Assembly (NCBI GenBank): GCA_001785175.1
Contig: MFSY01000115.1
Span: 3,244 to 11,347, forward strand
Direction of reading: 5' to 3'
DNA: 8,104 nt
DNA from: Candidatus Muproteobacteria bacterium RIFCSPHIGHO2_01_FULL_65_16
Lineage (GTDB): Bacteria; Pseudomonadota; Gammaproteobacteria; Acidiferrobacterales; Sulfurifustaceae
Below the pieces are notes generated by a model. That model was given only the letters and a program-made list of their open reading frames with translations, was not told the DNA's origin and searched no databases. The translations under genes and the position numbers were made by a program. Below, one piece after another: positions 7,209 to 8,104 of this stretch. Within the stretch, counting starts at the first letter, position 1; every line of letters begins with the position of its first letter.

Positions 7209-8104
7209 CTAGCGGCTTGAGCCTTGAAATACGAGTTTTTCCCGGCTCGCTTCCGGCGGCGGCAGCGCGATTCTGTGATCCACGCTGAACTGGTAGTCGC
7301 GGAACACGTGCTCCGCGGTGAGTAGCTGGTAGGTCCCGTCCGGCAGGCGGCGACTGGTGTCCTTGAGGCGGTAGACGTAGTGGCCGCAGGTCCAGCAGTC
7401 GAAATTGCGCATGTGAGTGCAGAGGCAGGTCTTGTCCTTGACGGAGATGTTCTTGCCGTCGGGATGCTTTTCCAGCTCGCGGTTATAGGCGTCTATATAG
7501 TCGCAGTGGCCCGCGCCGTCGAGCAGGTAACCGAGCGCCTCGCAGTTGGGGCGGATGCCGGAACCGATGGCCGGGCTGTTTTTCAGCATGCGCATCGGGT
7601 AACCCGTGGGCGAAACCAGGTTGACCTCGACGTCGGCTTCGTTCGCCTTGAAATACTCCTGCTTCACCTTGGCCGGAAGGCCGCACTCCGCGGCGACGGT
7701 GAAGCGCGTCGAGACCTGCACCGCGGCGGACCCGGACTCCAGATATTCCACCGCGTCGCCGCCGGTGAAGATGCCGCCCGCGGGGATGACCGGCATCTTC
7801 AGGCCCTCCCGGGCCAGATATTGCTGCACCTCGTTGGTGATGGTCTTGAGGTCATACTGCGCCCAGTCCATGCCGAAACCGAGATGGCCGCCGGCGAGCG
7901 GGCCCTCCACCACCACGAAGTCGGGAAGCCGATCGAGCCGCGCGATCTTGCGCAGAAATAAATGCAGCGCGCGTACCGACGAGACGATGATGCCGAGCTT
8001 GACGTCGCGGAAGCGCGGGTGGCCCTCGATCAGGGCGAACGATCCGAGGTGCAATCCGGCGCTCAGGGTGATGCCGTCCACGCCCGCGTCCATGGCCGCC
8101 GTCA
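7209..8104 (-). CDS. Nitronate monooxygenase-family FMN oxidoreductase, 5' end outside window
   Basis: The 3' part of the gene is present (stop TAG at 7211-7209), and the frame stays open to the right edge, so the N-terminus lies beyond it. Family features of the TIM-barrel 2-nitropropane dioxygenase / NMO group are AGVDGITLSAGL, then EGPLAGGHLGFG, whose His in the AGGH motif is the usual catalytic base. PVIPAGGIFTGGDAVEYLESG followed by SAAVQVSTRF is the FMN-phosphate binding end of the barrel. Members oxidise nitronates or act as NAD(P)H:flavin oxidoreductases; which applies here cannot be told. After the barrel comes an extension of ~150 residues with GAGHCDYIDAYNRE and a Cys cluster (KTCLCTHMRNFDCWTCGHYV) that could bind metal. 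It is probably cytoplasmic. The internal ATG at 8093 should not be taken as the start. Confidence 0.88.
   Translation of the reverse strand, partial: TAAMDAGVDGITLSAGLHLGSFALIEGHPRFRDVKLGIIVSSVRALHLFLRKIARLDRLPDFVVVEGPLAGGHLGFGMDWAQYDLKTITNEVQQYLAREGLKMPVIPAGGIFTGGDAVEYLESGSAAVQVSTRFTVAAECGLPAKVKQEYFKANEADVEVNLVSPTGYPMRMLKNSPAIGSGIRPNCEALGYLLDGAGHCDYIDAYNRELEKHPDGKNISVKDKTCLCTHMRNFDCWTCGHYVYRLKDTSRRLPDGTYQLLTAEHVFRDYQFSVDHRIALPPPEASREKLVFQGSSR

Overview
The window looks like chromosomal DNA of a GC-rich proteobacterium, most likely a gammaproteobacterium or close relative. Three things suggest this: the prfB-lysS operon with the classical RF2 programmed +1 frameshift site, a YqhA (UPF0114) gene, and dispersed repeat families of the kind seen in proteobacterial intergenic DNA. 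The species cannot be named from sequence alone. I found no tRNA, rRNA, CRISPR array or phage gene.

Layout: (1) 1-360 holds a decayed REP-associated tyrosine transposase, with an internal deletion and a frameshift, that ends 12 bases before the next gene. (2) 361-2207 (+) is a two-gene, one-base-overlapping unit: a CcdA/DsbD-type membrane electron carrier and a membrane-anchored thioredoxin-fold protein with a C-terminal beta-rich domain. Together they look like a split version of the DipZ fusion protein and would move reducing power from the cytoplasm to an extracytoplasmic thioredoxin domain. (3) 2246-4859 (-) is the translation operon prfB-lysS; full-length release factor 2 is made only by +1 frameshifting at 4776-4790. 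(4) 4931-5491 (-) is an unrecognised, probably helical, soluble protein. (5) 5492-6126 has no protein gene and is packed with repeats: a 34-bp inverted repeat pair with a CAGGATT tandem array inside it, then a 203-bp hairpin-rich MITE-like element with 15-bp terminal inverted repeats and a TTAG direct repeat on each side. A 27-bp module occurs once in each block in opposite orientation. (6) 6127-6555 (+) is a small Sel1-repeat protein whose promoter region seems to have been split by the MITE-like element. (7) 6655-7197 (+) is yqhA, with a good sigma70-like promoter. (8) 7209-8104 (-) is most of a nitronate monooxygenase-family flavoprotein, running off the right edge and converging on yqhA.

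I found no clearly new multi-gene system. The points most worth a second look are the MITE-like element and its reconstructed empty site, the shared module between the two repeat blocks, and the split DipZ pair next to a dead transposase. The Cys-rich C-terminal region of the flavoprotein also deserves a check.
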